A stretch of 64,000 bases of DNA from Bacillota bacterium (GCA_023249475.1 JAHFCO010000001.1:122727-186726); one strand, 5' to 3'. Shown: positions 41,456 through 53,312, counted from the first letter of the stretch. Notes: generated by a model not told the origin, from the letters alone. Numbers and translations are program-made.

Positions 41456-41757
41456 TAGATTTCACCCATTAATGTTCGAGCTTGTTCCAACACTTTCATT
41501 CCGTCCATCCTGCCGTAATTCAGGGAAATGATGATTTCGGAAGGGCAAGACACGACGTTCTTCACGGAAGCGATCAGATAGCCGACTTGCGGACCGATCA
41601 GAACCACGTCCGCTTCTTGGGACAGGGTTTTCACAGAAGTGATGGAATGCGCACTGATGATGCATTCATATCCGATCGATGCGGCGGCTTCGCGCATCCG
41701 ATTCACCAACAAACTGGAGGACATGCCTCCCGCACAAAACAAGACGATGTTTTTCAT
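41455..41757 (-). CDS. PTS lactose/cellobiose-type EIIB protein
   Basis: 100 residues. Phosphorylated Cys8 lies in LFCAGGMSSSLLV at the start, and the fold matches the lactose/chitobiose EIIB family (VVLIGPQVGYL). EIIB takes phosphate from EIIA and gives it to the sugar at EIIC. No EIIA or EIIC of this family is adjacent, so it depends on genes elsewhere, but the 6-phospho-beta-glucosidase gene just upstream fits the same beta-glucoside pathway. GAGGTTCC precedes the ATG. The 190-base gap upstream holds no clear promoter. Confidence 0.9.
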   Translation of the reverse strand: MKNIVLFCAGGMSSSLLVNRMREAAASIGYECIISAHSITSVKTLSQEADVVLIGPQVGYLIASVKNVVSCPSEIIISLNYGRMDGMKVLEQARTLMGEI

Positions 41758-41946
41758 AGGAACCTCACTTTGATGGAATTACAGACGTTGCATAGAATAT
41801 AGAATAATGTACCTAGCCCTGAACTCGTTTAATCTTCATTGACTTGTTCATGGATTCATTTCGAATGGGTGAATGGATCGGTGATGGATGAAAACGGTCA
41901 TGTTTGTCGCATACTGCAAGACAAGAGTTCACTTCCTGCATCTAAA

Positions 41947-41973
41947 CAGGACGCAGGGATTTCCTGCGTCCTG
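41947..41973 (-). terminator. Intrinsic terminator of the 6-phospho-beta-glucosidase gene
   Basis: CAGGACGCAGG / CCTGCGTCCTG, an 11-bp perfect stem with a 5-base loop right after the stop; only a short T run. Confidence 0.7.
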
Positions 41974-41977
41974 TCAC

Positions 41978-43435
<1,458 letters not shown>

Positions 43436-43495
43436 TCAAAGCGGGGGGAAGCATGAACCGAAACACAGGCGAAAGAACGGAAATTCGTGCCAAAG

Positions 43496-43520
43496 AAAAC
43501 CACGGACAGTCCGTGGTTTT
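43496..43520 (-). terminator. Intrinsic terminator of the glycerol operon
   Basis: AAAACCACGGAC / GTCCGTGGTTTT followed by CTTT on the minus strand, directly after the glpK stop. Confidence 0.75.
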
Positions 43521-43522
43521 GG

Positions 43523-45070
<1,548 letters not shown>

Positions 45071-45439
45071 TCAATCGACTTGAGGCATCGAACGCGATGC
45101 CAGGATGTCGACCCCTAAGCCGCAGATGTTTTTCACGATGATGTCTTTGCATTTCACCGGTGCGCTCACTTCGACTATTCTGAGGGCTTCCATGACTTCG
45201 AAGAGTTTCCCTTTGGGGATGTCGCTGGAGGTGATGACCGGTAACCGGTCGTAGGGTGCGTTGAGGATCTTTACGGTCGACGTCAGCATCCGTGTGGGGT
45301 TCGTCAATTCTTTGCGTGCATAGGCATCGCCGCGCGGACAGGTGTTCCCGCTCACGGCGCAAATGTGCCCCTCGCCGTCGAAATCCACATGAAGCAGACA
45401 GCTCATCGGACAAACGATGCAGGTCATTTCCTTACTCAT
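45071..45439 (-). CDS. DUF1667 Cys-rich protein, third component of glycerol-3-phosphate oxidation
   Basis: 122 residues with an N-terminal Cys cluster (Cys7-x2-Cys10-x3-Cys14, Cys27, Cys34) in the pattern of the DUF1667 family, probably an iron-sulfur or zinc site. In Bacillota this protein follows the two flavoproteins of an anaerobic glycerol-3-phosphate dehydrogenase and probably passes electrons on, replacing GlpC. The ATG overlaps the upstream stop by 4 bp. Confidence 0.88.
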   Translation of the reverse strand: MSKEMTCIVCPMSCLLHVDFDGEGHICAVSGNTCPRGDAYARKELTNPTRMLTSTVKILNAPYDRLPVITSSDIPKGKLFEVMEALRIVEVSAPVKCKDIIVKNICGLGVDILASRSMPQVD

Positions 45440-46695
45440 AGGGTCACCTCGCCGATTTCGATCTGGATCGATTCGACACAACCCATCAATTCGTCTTTGG
45501 TGAGCACGATCCGTTCCATCTCCGCCGGGGCGAGATGGCGCTTCTTGATTCTCTTGAGGACTTGGCCATCGCGTTTGACGACCAGTTCCACGAACTTCGC
45601 CGTCTTCGTCACTCGAAACATGCATTCGATCGCCTTCTCCACATTGTTCGGATTGATGCGGTGGGGGACGATGTAGCCCAACCCTTCACCGGCGATCATC
45701 GCGATGGATTTGCCGGTCGTGACTTCATGGTTCAGATAACGCGCCGCGGAGATCCCGGCTTTCTGTCCTTCAAGCGAGACCCAGTCGACCAAATCATGGA
45801 CATGCAGGACGTTCCCGCAGGCAAAGATGCCGGGGACGTCGGTCTGATAGGTTTCATCGACGATCGGTCCCTTGGTCCGCTGATGCAGGCTCACATACGC
45901 CTCTTCGCTCAATGCGTTCTCGGGGATCAAGCCGACCGAAAACAGGACGGTATCCACATCGAAGACGATCTCGGTGTTCGCGATCGCTTGGAAGCGTTCA
46001 TCGACCTTCTGGATGGTGACCTGGTTCACCCGGTCTTTGCCTTCGATCCGTGTGATCGTATGGCTTAGGTAGAGCGGGATGTCGAAGTCTTCGAGGCATT
46101 GTTTGATGTTGCGGGGTAAACCGTTGGAATACGGCATGATTTCGGCGACGCCCAGGACCTTCGCCCCTTCCAAGGTCATGCGTCGCGCCATGATCAAGCC
46201 GATGTCGCCGCTGCCCAGGATGAAGATGCGTTTGCCGACCATGTACCCTTCCATGTTGAGGTAGCGTTGCGCCGTGCCTGCGCTCCAAATCCCGGCCGGA
46301 CGATATCCGGGGATGGCGATCGCCCCCCGTGTCCGCTCGCGGCATCCCATGGCCAAGATGACCGCTTTCGCCTGCAAGGTGACATATCCTTCATCGGGGG
46401 TCACATATTCGATCGTCCGGTCGTTTCGCAGATGGGTCACCATCGCGTTGAGTTTCACGTCGATCTTGTACTCGTTGATTTTATCGATGTATCTTTCCGC
46501 ATAGGCCGGACCGGAAAGTTCTTCTTTGAAGGTATGAAGTCCGAATCCGTTATGGATGCATTGTTGGAGGATGCCTCCCAACTCCTTATCCCGCTCCAGA
46601 ATCAAAATGTCTTTTATCCCGTGTTCATAGGCGCTGATGGCGCTGGCTAAGCCGGCGGACCCTCCGCCGATGATGACAAGTTCGATGGTTCTCAT
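45436..46695 (-). CDS. FAD-dependent pyridine-nucleotide oxidoreductase of the glycerol operon
   Basis: 419 residues. FAD-binding GGGSAGLASA (about 10-19), a central Rossmann motif GSGDIGLIMARRM (about 161-173) and GIFACGNVLHVHDLVDWVS near residue 300. The redox-active disulfide of classical reductases is absent. It is encoded between a GlpA-like dehydrogenase and DUF1667, where it would accept electrons from glycerol-3-phosphate oxidation and hand them to NAD or another carrier. Start 3 bases after the upstream stop. Confidence 0.9.
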   Translation of the reverse strand: MRTIELVIIGGGSAGLASAISAYEHGIKDILILERDKELGGILQQCIHNGFGLHTFKEELSGPAYAERYIDKINEYKIDVKLNAMVTHLRNDRTIEYVTPDEGYVTLQAKAVILAMGCRERTRGAIAIPGYRPAGIWSAGTAQRYLNMEGYMVGKRIFILGSGDIGLIMARRMTLEGAKVLGVAEIMPYSNGLPRNIKQCLEDFDIPLYLSHTITRIEGKDRVNQVTIQKVDERFQAIANTEIVFDVDTVLFSVGLIPENALSEEAYVSLHQRTKGPIVDETYQTDVPGIFACGNVLHVHDLVDWVSLEGQKAGISAARYLNHEVTTGKSIAMIAGEGLGYIVPHRINPNNVEKAIECMFRVTKTAKFVELVVKRDGQVLKRIKKRHLAPAEMERIVLTKDELMGCVESIQIEIGEVTL

Positions 46696-46698
46696 GTC

Positions 46699-48132
46699 TT
46701 ACTCCTTCGTCCGTGCGATCAGCAGTTTGGAATCGTCGCCGTCAAGTAGGATATCCATGGGGGAGAGATTGAGTTCACGCGCCAAGATCGCGACGACGCG
46801 GGGTTCGCAGAACCCGCCTTGGCATCGACCCGCCCCCGGTCTGACCCTTCTCTTCACCGCTTTGACCGTCCTTGCCCCGCAATTGCGGTGGATGATGTCG
46901 ACGATCTCCCCTTCGCTGATGTATTCGCAACGACAAACCATCTGCGCAAAGCGCGGATCTTGTTTGACGAGTTCTTGTTTTTCTTCATTGCCCATCCGGT
47001 TGATGATGATCCATGGACGACGTTCGATCCGCGGTTCGTCTTTCACGACGAACTTGAATTTCTTCGCCAGGATTTCCTGTTGGACATATTCCGCGATCGC
47101 CGGCGCGCTCGCCAGTCCCGGGGATTCGATGGCCGCCACGTTGACGAAGCGGGGGACGTCCTTGGCTTCTTCGATGATGAAATCCCCGGTCGATCCGGAA
47201 GAACGAAGCCCCGCATACGTACGGATCACTTTGTTCATAGGGATGTTTTTCACCGTCTTCATCGCATCCCGTTTTACGCTTTCCAATGCGTTGAAGGTAT
47301 TGTCGTTGGCTTCCTTATCCTCGATGATTTCGGAGTTCGGGCCCAACAAGACGTTGTGGTGGATGGTCGGTACGACCAACACCCCTTTCCCTTTTTCGGA
47401 AGGTAGAGGATAGATGGTCCGTGTCACCAAAGGTTCGTCGAATTTATCTAAAACATAGTACTCGCCTTTCCGCGCTTTGACGAAGAAACCCGGTCGGTCA
47501 CTGACCATCGCATAGATTTGGTCGCTGTAGACGCCGGCGCAATTGATGACGAATTTGCTTTCATACGTCCCTTTGGTCGTATGGACGACGAAGGATTCTT
47601 CTTTCTTCTCGATCTTGAGCACTTTGTTTCCCAGATAGAGTTCGACACCGTTGTTGATGGCGTCTTCCATCGCCGCGATGCAGACTTCCCATGGACTGAC
47701 GATGCCCGAGGTAGGCAGATCCAAAGCCTGGATGACATCGTCGCTCAGGTTGGGTTCTTTCGCGATCGCTTCGTCCCGCGATAAAAGCGAACAAGGGATG
47801 CCCCGCTCTTGCGCTTTATGATAGATTCCCACTAGGGTTTGAGATTCACCGGGGTTGACCGCGACGACAAACGCACCGTTGCGTTCGAAGTCGACCTTCA
47901 GTTCTTGACATAACCCTTCATACATCGCGTTTCCGCGAAGATTGAGTCGCAACTTTAAAGACCCGTCGTGGGGGTCGTGCCCGGAATGGATGATTGCGCT
48001 GTTCGCACTGGTGGCTTCGTTGGCGACGTCGTTATCCTTTTCCAACACCGCGACGCGGCACTGGTAATGGGATAAATCACGCGCGATCAACGAACCCGTG
48101 ATGCCTGCACCGATAATGAGGAAGTCATACAT
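46699..48132 (-). CDS. Glycerol-3-phosphate dehydrogenase-like FAD protein with BFD [2Fe-2S] domain
   Basis: 477 residues. N-terminal DAO-type FAD domain (IIGAGITGSLIARDL, about 5-20; SANSAIIHSGHD) and a C-terminal BFD-like domain (about 398-450) with CRC and CGART...GRCQGGFC cysteines for a [2Fe-2S] cluster, as in anaerobic GlpA. It oxidises glycerol-3-phosphate to dihydroxyacetone phosphate without O2. It heads the four-gene operon ending with glpK. GAAGGGAG precedes the start. Confidence 0.92.
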   Translation of the reverse strand: MYDFLIIGAGITGSLIARDLSHYQCRVAVLEKDNDVANEATSANSAIIHSGHDPHDGSLKLRLNLRGNAMYEGLCQELKVDFERNGAFVVAVNPGESQTLVGIYHKAQERGIPCSLLSRDEAIAKEPNLSDDVIQALDLPTSGIVSPWEVCIAAMEDAINNGVELYLGNKVLKIEKKEESFVVHTTKGTYESKFVINCAGVYSDQIYAMVSDRPGFFVKARKGEYYVLDKFDEPLVTRTIYPLPSEKGKGVLVVPTIHHNVLLGPNSEIIEDKEANDNTFNALESVKRDAMKTVKNIPMNKVIRTYAGLRSSGSTGDFIIEEAKDVPRFVNVAAIESPGLASAPAIAEYVQQEILAKKFKFVVKDEPRIERRPWIIINRMGNEEKQELVKQDPRFAQMVCRCEYISEGEIVDIIHRNCGARTVKAVKRRVRPGAGRCQGGFCEPRVVAILARELNLSPMDILLDGDDSKLLIARTKE

Positions 48133-48222
48133 GATGTTCTCTCCCTTCGAAAGAAAAACACTAAAACTCGATGAATGTTTCGAAGCCTCAGTGTCTCGGA
48201 TCGCAGATTAACTTGTACCTTT

Positions 48223-48251
48223 ATGATAAGCCCAAAAACATGTTCTGTAAA
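48223..48251 (-). promoter_or_regulatory. Promoter of the glycerol operon
   Basis: TTTACA (48246-48251), 17-bp spacer, TATCAT (48223-48228) on the minus strand, about 90 bases before the first start. Confidence 0.65.
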
Positions 48252-48302
48252 CGGAAACCTTCACATCGAAGAGGATTCGCAAGATCGTATCCTCACCGTG
48301 TG

Positions 48303-48587
48303 TCATCTTTCGGTTAAGGTCAGTTTTAATCCCAACCCGTCCACGATTTTCATCAACGTATCGATCTTGGGGATGTGCTTTTCCCTTTCGAGTCGGGAAA
48401 TGGCTTGTTGGGAGACGCGTGCTTTCTTTGCGAGATCGACTTGCGATATTTTCTTCTGTTTTCTAATCTTTACAATTTGCTCGATTAACTCATACTCTTT
48501 CTTTATCTGGTCATAATTCGATTTGAGAGCAACGTCTTCAAACTCTTTCTCCAGTAACTCTTTAACATCGATTTTCTTGAATGGCAT
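48303..48587 (-). CDS. HigA-type XRE antitoxin
   Basis: 94 residues with a C-terminal helix-turn-helix (about 40-90, KKISQVDLAKKARVSQQAISRLER) and an N-terminal toxin-neutralising part, the toxin-before-antitoxin HigBA order. The start at 48587 follows AAGGGGATG, leaving 14 bases after the toxin stop. It should neutralise the co-encoded toxin and repress the operon at the palindrome 48966-48991. The gene is more AT-rich than the surroundings, so it was probably acquired by transfer. Confidence 0.9.
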   Translation of the reverse strand: MPFKKIDVKELLEKEFEDVALKSNYDQIKKEYELIEQIVKIRKQKKISQVDLAKKARVSQQAISRLEREKHIPKIDTLMKIVDGLGLKLTLTER

Positions 48588-48601
48588 ATCGACATCCCCT
48601 T

Positions 48602-48925
48602 TCATTTTACTTCTTTCGATCTTTTAATCGCGAGATTTCTATCCATTGATTCTGCCGCATTCTTCTGTTTTTTGCATGCATGGAGCAGGTAGATGTTCTC
48701 GTTATCCTTAAGCATATAGAAAATTCGATTGAACTTCCTGAACTTGATCTCCCACAATTTGCCTTCAAAATGCTTGATATCGAGTTTGTTTAGGTCGTCG
48801 AAGGAACCTTTTTCGAGTTGTTCCAGAATGTATAGACCCTCAGCTTTTTCTTCAGACCTCAATGTATTTAGGAATTCGAGAATAAGATCTTTTCCCCCAT
48901 GAGTGCAATACGAATGAACCTTCAT
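48602..48925 (-). CDS. HigB/RelE-type toxin (Gp49-like mRNA interferase)
   Basis: 107 residues of the phage-derived Gp49-like/HigB family: LKDNENIYLLHACKKQKNAA (about 78-97) is the family's closing beta-hairpin and Lys-rich helix, and FEGKLWEIKFRKFNRIFYML holds the basic catalytic face. It cleaves ribosome-bound mRNA in known members. The start at 48925 follows GGTGGGG. Co-transcribed with the antitoxin under an autoregulated promoter. Confidence 0.9.
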   Translation of the reverse strand: MKVHSYCTHGGKDLILEFLNTLRSEEKAEGLYILEQLEKGSFDDLNKLDIKHFEGKLWEIKFRKFNRIFYMLKDNENIYLLHACKKQKNAAESMDRNLAIKRSKEVK

Positions 48926-48965
48926 ACAATGACCCCACCCAACAAATCTCATGGATGATACTTCA

Positions 48966-48994
48966 AATATACATCATTTATGATGTATATTCAA
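48966..48994 (-). promoter_or_regulatory. HigBA promoter with palindromic operator
   Basis: TTGAAT (48989-48994), 17-bp spacer, TATATT (48966-48971). An 11-bp perfect palindrome AATATACATCA-N4-TGATGTATATT (48966-48991) covers the -10 and spacer and reaches the -35, so antitoxin binding would block RNA polymerase. Confidence 0.8.
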
Positions 48995-49153
48995 GAGGAT
49001 CATATCATTAACGTTTGAGCATCGTTGGCATCTTTCTTAAGGGTATCCGATGAACCGAATCGTTCCCCTCTATCCCATGATTCCCACACATTTTTATACT
49101 TCCTTAGATTTGATTTAAACAAGTTCGTGACACGATTCATCTCTACTTTGAAC

Positions 49154-50086
49154 CTAGATGTTGATAACGACTTTCCCCTTCGCATGACCTTCGTTCAGAT
49201 AACGTATCGCTTCCAACGTTTCTTCAAGTTTGTATCGCTTGTCGATCACGGCACGGACCTTCCCTTCTTCCACAAGCCGAAGGATGAACTCAAGGTCGAA
49301 TGTGTTAGGTTTTGCGGAAAGAAGCCGCATCTTCTTGTTTCCGATGGAATAAAGCGGACCCAGCAGTGTGAATTTTAAAAGTTGCGCTATGGACCCTCCG
49401 CTCATGACGCAGATGCCCTTTGGCGCCATGACGTTCCGGTAAGATGAAATCGGTCGGTTTCCATTGAGAACCAAGACGAGATCAAAGAGCGTGGCGCTTT
49501 TCGCAAAATCTTCCTGGGTATAGTCGATCACAGTATCCGCACCCAGCGACCGGACGATTTCCACGTTTCTCGTCCCGCATACGGCCGTGACTTCCGTGTC
49601 GAACTGTTTCGCGAGTTGGACGGCGAACGTCCCGACACCGCCGCCTGCCCCATGGATCAATACTTTCTGTCCGGCGTGGATCTTCCCCAAGCGCATTCCC
49701 TGCAATGCGGTGACCGATGCCATCGGAAGAGCGGATGCGACGTCAAACGAGACACCTTGAGGGATCCGCACGAGCGCCGTTTCAGGAGCCGCCACATATT
49801 CAGCCAACCCTCCGAATCCACAACCCGAGAGATCGCCAAGTACCGAATCTCCCACCTTGAACTTCCGGACGTTTTCGCCGACCGCTTCAACCACTCCTGC
49901 GATGTCCGCACCCATGATACGACCATCGGGGACGATCCCCATCTTGATCGAACGGTAATCCGCCGCATTCAACGAGACGTGACGGATCTTCACCAAGACT
50001 TCCTTGTCTTTTTGGATCGGTTTCTCGACCTCACGCAAAACCAGGAATTCCGCTTTGTTTTTCTTGTCGTAGACGATCGCTTTCAT
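49154..50086 (-). CDS. Zinc-less medium-chain dehydrogenase (quinone oxidoreductase-like)
   Basis: 310 residues. MDR fold: GroES-like N-terminal part (GADIAGVVEAVGENV, about 59-73), coenzyme-binding GAGGGVGTFAVQLAK (about 144-158) and a closing YLNEGHAKGKVVI. No structural-zinc Cys cluster, as in NADPH:quinone reductases. It probably reduces quinones or enones. It is the last gene of a three-gene operon (membrane protein, XRE regulator, this). AGGAGG precedes the ATG one base after the upstream stop. Confidence 0.9.
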   Translation of the reverse strand: MKAIVYDKKNKAEFLVLREVEKPIQKDKEVLVKIRHVSLNAADYRSIKMGIVPDGRIMGADIAGVVEAVGENVRKFKVGDSVLGDLSGCGFGGLAEYVAAPETALVRIPQGVSFDVASALPMASVTALQGMRLGKIHAGQKVLIHGAGGGVGTFAVQLAKQFDTEVTAVCGTRNVEIVRSLGADTVIDYTQEDFAKSATLFDLVLVLNGNRPISSYRNVMAPKGICVMSGGSIAQLLKFTLLGPLYSIGNKKMRLLSAKPNTFDLEFILRLVEEGKVRAVIDKRYKLEETLEAIRYLNEGHAKGKVVINI

Positions 50087-50087
50087 T

Positions 50088-50315
50088 TTACTCTCCTCCT
50101 TCGACTTCGCAGTTGAAGACTTCTTGGATTTCCACATCGAACGCGATCGCGATACGGAAGGCGAGTTCAAGCGACGGGGTGTATTTACCGGCTTCCACGG
50201 CCACGATCGTCTGCCTTGAGGCTTCGACTTTCTGGGCAAGTTGCTGCTGCGTCATCTCGTTCGCAAAGAATCTCAAAGTACGGATGTTATTGGTGATTTT
50301 CAGTTTCTTCGCCAT
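50088..50315 (-). CDS. Small XRE-family regulator (YgzD-like)
   Basis: 75 residues, a single helix-turn-helix domain (TQQQLAQKVEASRQTIVAVEAGKYTPSLELAFRIAIAFDV) with the DVEIQEVF ending typical of the small XRE group encoded next to DUF2178-like membrane proteins. It is likely an autorepressor of the operon acting at the inverted half-sites around 50849-50877. Start one base after the upstream stop. Confidence 0.88.
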   Translation of the reverse strand: MAKKLKITNNIRTLRFFANEMTQQQLAQKVEASRQTIVAVEAGKYTPSLELAFRIAIAFDVEIQEVFNCEVEGGE

Positions 50316-50316
50316 G

Positions 50317-50814
50317 TCATACACCCTTTCTGTAGTAGTACAGTTGCAGGAAACCTTCCAGCAGTGATCCGACACTGAAGGAAACAAAGACGATATTCAA
50401 CATGACGACCGGTGAGTAGTTCAGGACAAGGACGATCAGCCCCGCCATGAATCCCATCCCGGAGACGAAGAAACCGGTTCTCATTGATTTGAGTTCGATG
50501 ATCTTGTCCATTTCATCCGTCACCATTTCGTTTTGGATCGACTTTTCGATGTCTTTGTCGTCCGCATCCGCATCGTGCATTTTCTCTTTGATGGCGACTT
50601 GAATCGCGATCAGAATATGGAAGACGATCTGCCCGACGATGTTGACCACGATGCCGATCCCGATGAAGGTCAGGATGGTCTTCGCCCAGAACGTGAGATC
50701 CTCGGCGATCATCGCCCCGGATTGATACTTGCCATAGGCATACACGCCATACGCGACGAGAATGAGAAGACCGGAAAGTATTGAGAAGAGGGTTCTTTTT
50801 TCTTGATATGACAT
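50317..50814 (-). CDS. Four-helix membrane protein encoded with an XRE regulator
   Basis: 165 residues with four membrane helices (about 10-28, 43-72, 108-130, 134-157) and a charged cytosolic loop rich in Asp, Lys and Glu (about 75-105). The organisation resembles the DUF2178/DUF3169-type proteins found with small XRE repressors; the function is not known. ATG at 50814 is 9 bases after AGGAG; an alternative ATG at 50820 is too close. Confidence 0.78.
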   Translation of the reverse strand: MSYQEKRTLFSILSGLLILVAYGVYAYGKYQSGAMIAEDLTFWAKTILTFIGIGIVVNIVGQIVFHILIAIQVAIKEKMHDADADDKDIEKSIQNEMVTDEMDKIIELKSMRTGFFVSGMGFMAGLIVLVLNYSPVVMLNIVFVSFSVGSLLEGFLQLYYYRKGV

Positions 50815-50848
50815 ATTCATTGACTCCTTTGTTTCGTTTTATAGACAC

Positions 50849-50877
50849 ATAGTACATATTATTATACTATATGTCAA
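50849..50877 (-). promoter_or_regulatory. Promoter of the XRE operon with inverted half-sites
   Basis: Consensus -35 TTGACA (50872-50877), 17-bp spacer, TACTAT (50849-50854). ATAGTA in the spacer and TACTAT at the -10 are inverted copies within a longer imperfect palindrome, a likely XRE operator. Confidence 0.65.
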
Positions 50878-50963
50878 GTATTTTATACATTTATCGGTTG
50901 CAGAGTCTCTTTACATCATGAATCCACCATCCACATCGGACAAGAGACTATGAAGAAGGGATG

Positions 50964-50995
50964 AAAAAGATTCGGGAGGATTCCCGAATCTTTTT
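50964..50995 (-). terminator. Intrinsic terminator of the surE gene
   Basis: AAAGATTCGGGA / TCCCGAATCTTT with T tracts, just beyond the surE stop at 51016. Confidence 0.8.
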
Positions 50996-51015
50996 GAAAG
51001 CGATACACTTGAACG

Positions 51016-51810
51016 CTACTTGGATGGATGATCAATAAAGTAGCGAAAGGACAAATCCCAAGATAACGGTGTGACGGATACCACATGATCAAAGAACAGG
51101 GCATAGATGTCGCTTGCCGGGTCGGTCGTCGCCAACGCCACGTCCATCCGCGTTTTCAAGGGATAGGAAGAAGCGAAGTCGCGGGGTTCCGGCTTGATGA
51201 AGACGGAGTAGTTGGATCTTCCCTGACGTGTCATGCGCACTTCCGTCGATTCGTCCGCATGGTTGGGGATGTTCACGTTGAAAATGGAGATGTCCTTCGG
51301 GAACCCTTCGATCATCCGCTGTCGGGTGATTTTTTCGACGATCTTTCGTATCGGATCCCAGTCGATCGCCTTGAAATCGCTTGAATGTTGATCGTCGAGG
51401 GCGGCTTGGATGGAGAACGCGATGGAAGGGATGCCGTGGCTGTCCGCTTCGAAACACGCCCCGAGCGTCCCGCTGCAGGTGACGGACAATCCGAGGTTCT
51501 CGCCGTAATTGATCCCGCTGATGCAGAGATCCGGAAGACGGGGGCAAAGTTCCAGCACGCCATAGGCGACCGCCTGCGCCGGGGAACCATGGACGCCATA
51601 CGCCGTCACATCGTGATCCCCGATTCTCCGTATCACTTTTCGGATTCTACCGACATCTTCGCTTTTCGGAAACGAACGCGCCATCCCGGTTTGCTGAAAC
51701 ATCGGGGCGACGATCATTAACTCGCCAAGGTCGGATACGGCCTGTGCCGCGGCCCATAACCCTGGGGAATCGATGCCATCGTCATTGGTCACAAGAATGA
51801 TCGGTTTCAT
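51016..51810 (-). CDS. surE: 5'-nucleotidase SurE
   Basis: 264 residues. Metal-binding NDDG (Asn8-Asp9-Asp10) begins the protein (ILVTNDDGIDSPGLW), with SGINYGENLG near residue 98. It removes phosphate from nucleoside monophosphates and other small phosphates. It lies at the end of the Etf/kinase cluster but behind a terminator hairpin (51833-51860), so it may be only partly co-transcribed. The start at 51810 follows AGGAGG. Confidence 0.93.
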   Translation of the reverse strand: MKPIILVTNDDGIDSPGLWAAAQAVSDLGELMIVAPMFQQTGMARSFPKSEDVGRIRKVIRRIGDHDVTAYGVHGSPAQAVAYGVLELCPRLPDLCISGINYGENLGLSVTCSGTLGACFEADSHGIPSIAFSIQAALDDQHSSDFKAIDWDPIRKIVEKITRQRMIEGFPKDISIFNVNIPNHADESTEVRMTRQGRSNYSVFIKPEPRDFASSYPLKTRMDVALATTDPASDIYALFFDHVVSVTPLSWDLSFRYFIDHPSK

Positions 51811-51832
51811 GTCTACCTCCTGGATTGAAAAA

Positions 51833-51860
51833 GCGAAGTGGAAGCTACCCTCCACTTCGC
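51833..51860 (-). terminator. Intrinsic terminator between the first MFS gene and surE
   Basis: GCGAAGTGGA / TCCACTTCGC followed by TTTTTC on the minus strand. Confidence 0.8.
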
Positions 51861-51889
51861 CTGTCGTTAACGCAACGATTGATTCTTTC

Positions 51890-53218
51890 TTAGGCTTCGT
51901 TTTGTACCGGATTGGGTTGGACGACCGCCGACGCTTTCGCGGATTCGATCGACTTTTCCTTCTTGATCAAGTAGGCGAAGACCAACACGAAGGCGACCCC
52001 GACGAACCCCATGATTCCGCTGGTGATGAAATAGGCGTTGTATCCGCCGGTCGCACCGAACGTCGCCCAAAGGTAGCTGTTCAATTGAGGGGTCAAGACA
52101 TCGGGGAGATAACCGATGAAGGAAACCGCGCCGATGGCGGATCCAAGGATCCCCGCTTCGATCTTGTATTCGTTCAAGAGCGACCAATAGGTGCCGCGAA
52201 TCGTATAGAAGAAAATGCCGAGGAGGACAAGCAGGATTGAGAATACGGTTTGACCGGCGCTCGCGGGTAACGAAGCGGCGATGATCAAGCAGGTGCTGGC
52301 TCCGACAAGCGCTCCGAGCTGGATGTTCGTCTTACCGAACTTATCCGCCAGATAACCGCCGAGGAAACCGCCGACCGGACGCATCCAGAGGACGAAGACC
52401 ATGATCGTCGCGACGGAGACCGGATCGATTCCGATGTTCGTTTCTAGAAAGCCACCGAGGTAGTAGACCGTCCAGAAGACGGTGTAACCCATGAAGATGA
52501 TTCCGCCATGCAGATAGATGAACTTGTTGGAGAAGAGTTTGAGAAGGTCGGAGAAATGGAATTTCGGAGCTTTCTCACTCGTTCCCGAAGCACCGAGACG
52601 TGCCGCGATTTTCTTGTCATCCTCGACGAAGACCATGATCAGCATGGAGGCGAGAAGCAGGACGGCCGAATACATGTAGATGACGCCGATCAAGGCGTTT
52701 TTCTTCAGTTCGAGATCCGAACTCGAACCAAGGATATTGGAGAAGATGAAGACTGCGAGACTGGCGAGAATCGCTTCGACCAAGCCTCTTCCGCCATCCA
52801 GGATGCCGAAGAATTTGCCTTGTTCGTTGTCTTTGGCAAGCAGTTTGACGATCTTCATGTGGGCGCTCCAGAAGGTAAAGACGGAGAAGATCCCCCAAAT
52901 CGAGAAGATGATCACGACGCTGCTGTAATTCGGGACCTGGGCGAACCATAGCCCTCCCAGACCGGTCAGCAACAAGGAGACCGCCAAGAGTTTCTTAGCC
53001 GAGAACTTGTCGCTCAGCAAGCCGCTTGGGAAGTATCCAATGACGAAAAGGAGTCCCAAGAAGGAATACATGTCGTTAAGCTGCGGCAGGGTCATGTTGA
53101 AGACTTGCAGGATGGTTTCTTGATAATTCGTCTTAAGATAGATCAAAGGATAAATCGAACCAGCGGCGAAGACAACCAACAGAAACTGAAAATAGCGTCT
53201 GAATTTTTCTTGGCGCAT
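51890..53218 (-). CDS. MFS transporter, YihN-like (paralogue 1)
   Basis: 442 residues, twelve helices. The N-terminus (YFQFLLVVFAAGSIYPLIYL), the motif-A loop GLLSDKFSAKKLL and the GRGLVEAILASLAVF region match the YihN-type carriers of sugar-like or organic-acid substrates. It is very similar in sequence to the product of 57350-58618, including the ribosome-site flank, so one arose by duplication. It differs by a longer loop after helix 6 and an Ala/Pro/Val C-terminal tail. Substrate probably that of the surrounding catabolic cluster. Confidence 0.88.
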   Translation of the reverse strand: MRQEKFRRYFQFLLVVFAAGSIYPLIYLKTNYQETILQVFNMTLPQLNDMYSFLGLLFVIGYFPSGLLSDKFSAKKLLAVSLLLTGLGGLWFAQVPNYSSVVIIFSIWGIFSVFTFWSAHMKIVKLLAKDNEQGKFFGILDGGRGLVEAILASLAVFIFSNILGSSSDLELKKNALIGVIYMYSAVLLLASMLIMVFVEDDKKIAARLGASGTSEKAPKFHFSDLLKLFSNKFIYLHGGIIFMGYTVFWTVYYLGGFLETNIGIDPVSVATIMVFVLWMRPVGGFLGGYLADKFGKTNIQLGALVGASTCLIIAASLPASAGQTVFSILLVLLGIFFYTIRGTYWSLLNEYKIEAGILGSAIGAVSFIGYLPDVLTPQLNSYLWATFGATGGYNAYFITSGIMGFVGVAFVLVFAYLIKKEKSIESAKASAVVQPNPVQNEA

Positions 53219-53284
53219 TGCGGCCTCCCTTTTCCTCTTTGTTTATGGTTGAGTTGAATGCTCGATGGAGACAATGATGAAGAT

Positions 53285-53312
53285 GCGAAGTGAAAGGAAT
53301 CTTTCACTTCGC
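53285..53312 (-). terminator. Strong hairpin between kinase and MFS genes
   Basis: GCGAAGTGAAAG / CTTTCACTTCGC, a 12-bp perfect stem with a GAAT-type loop but no T run. It lies after the kinase stop; it may terminate weakly or protect mRNA ends. Its arm shares GCGAAGTG with the hairpin at 51833. Confidence 0.6.

Noticed and set aside
49000..49185. Short minus-strand frame between the quinone oxidoreductase and HigB genes
   Set aside because: It overlaps the end of the oxidoreductase gene, has only a weak ribosome site at its internal ATG and no recognisable domain; at most a gene remnant.
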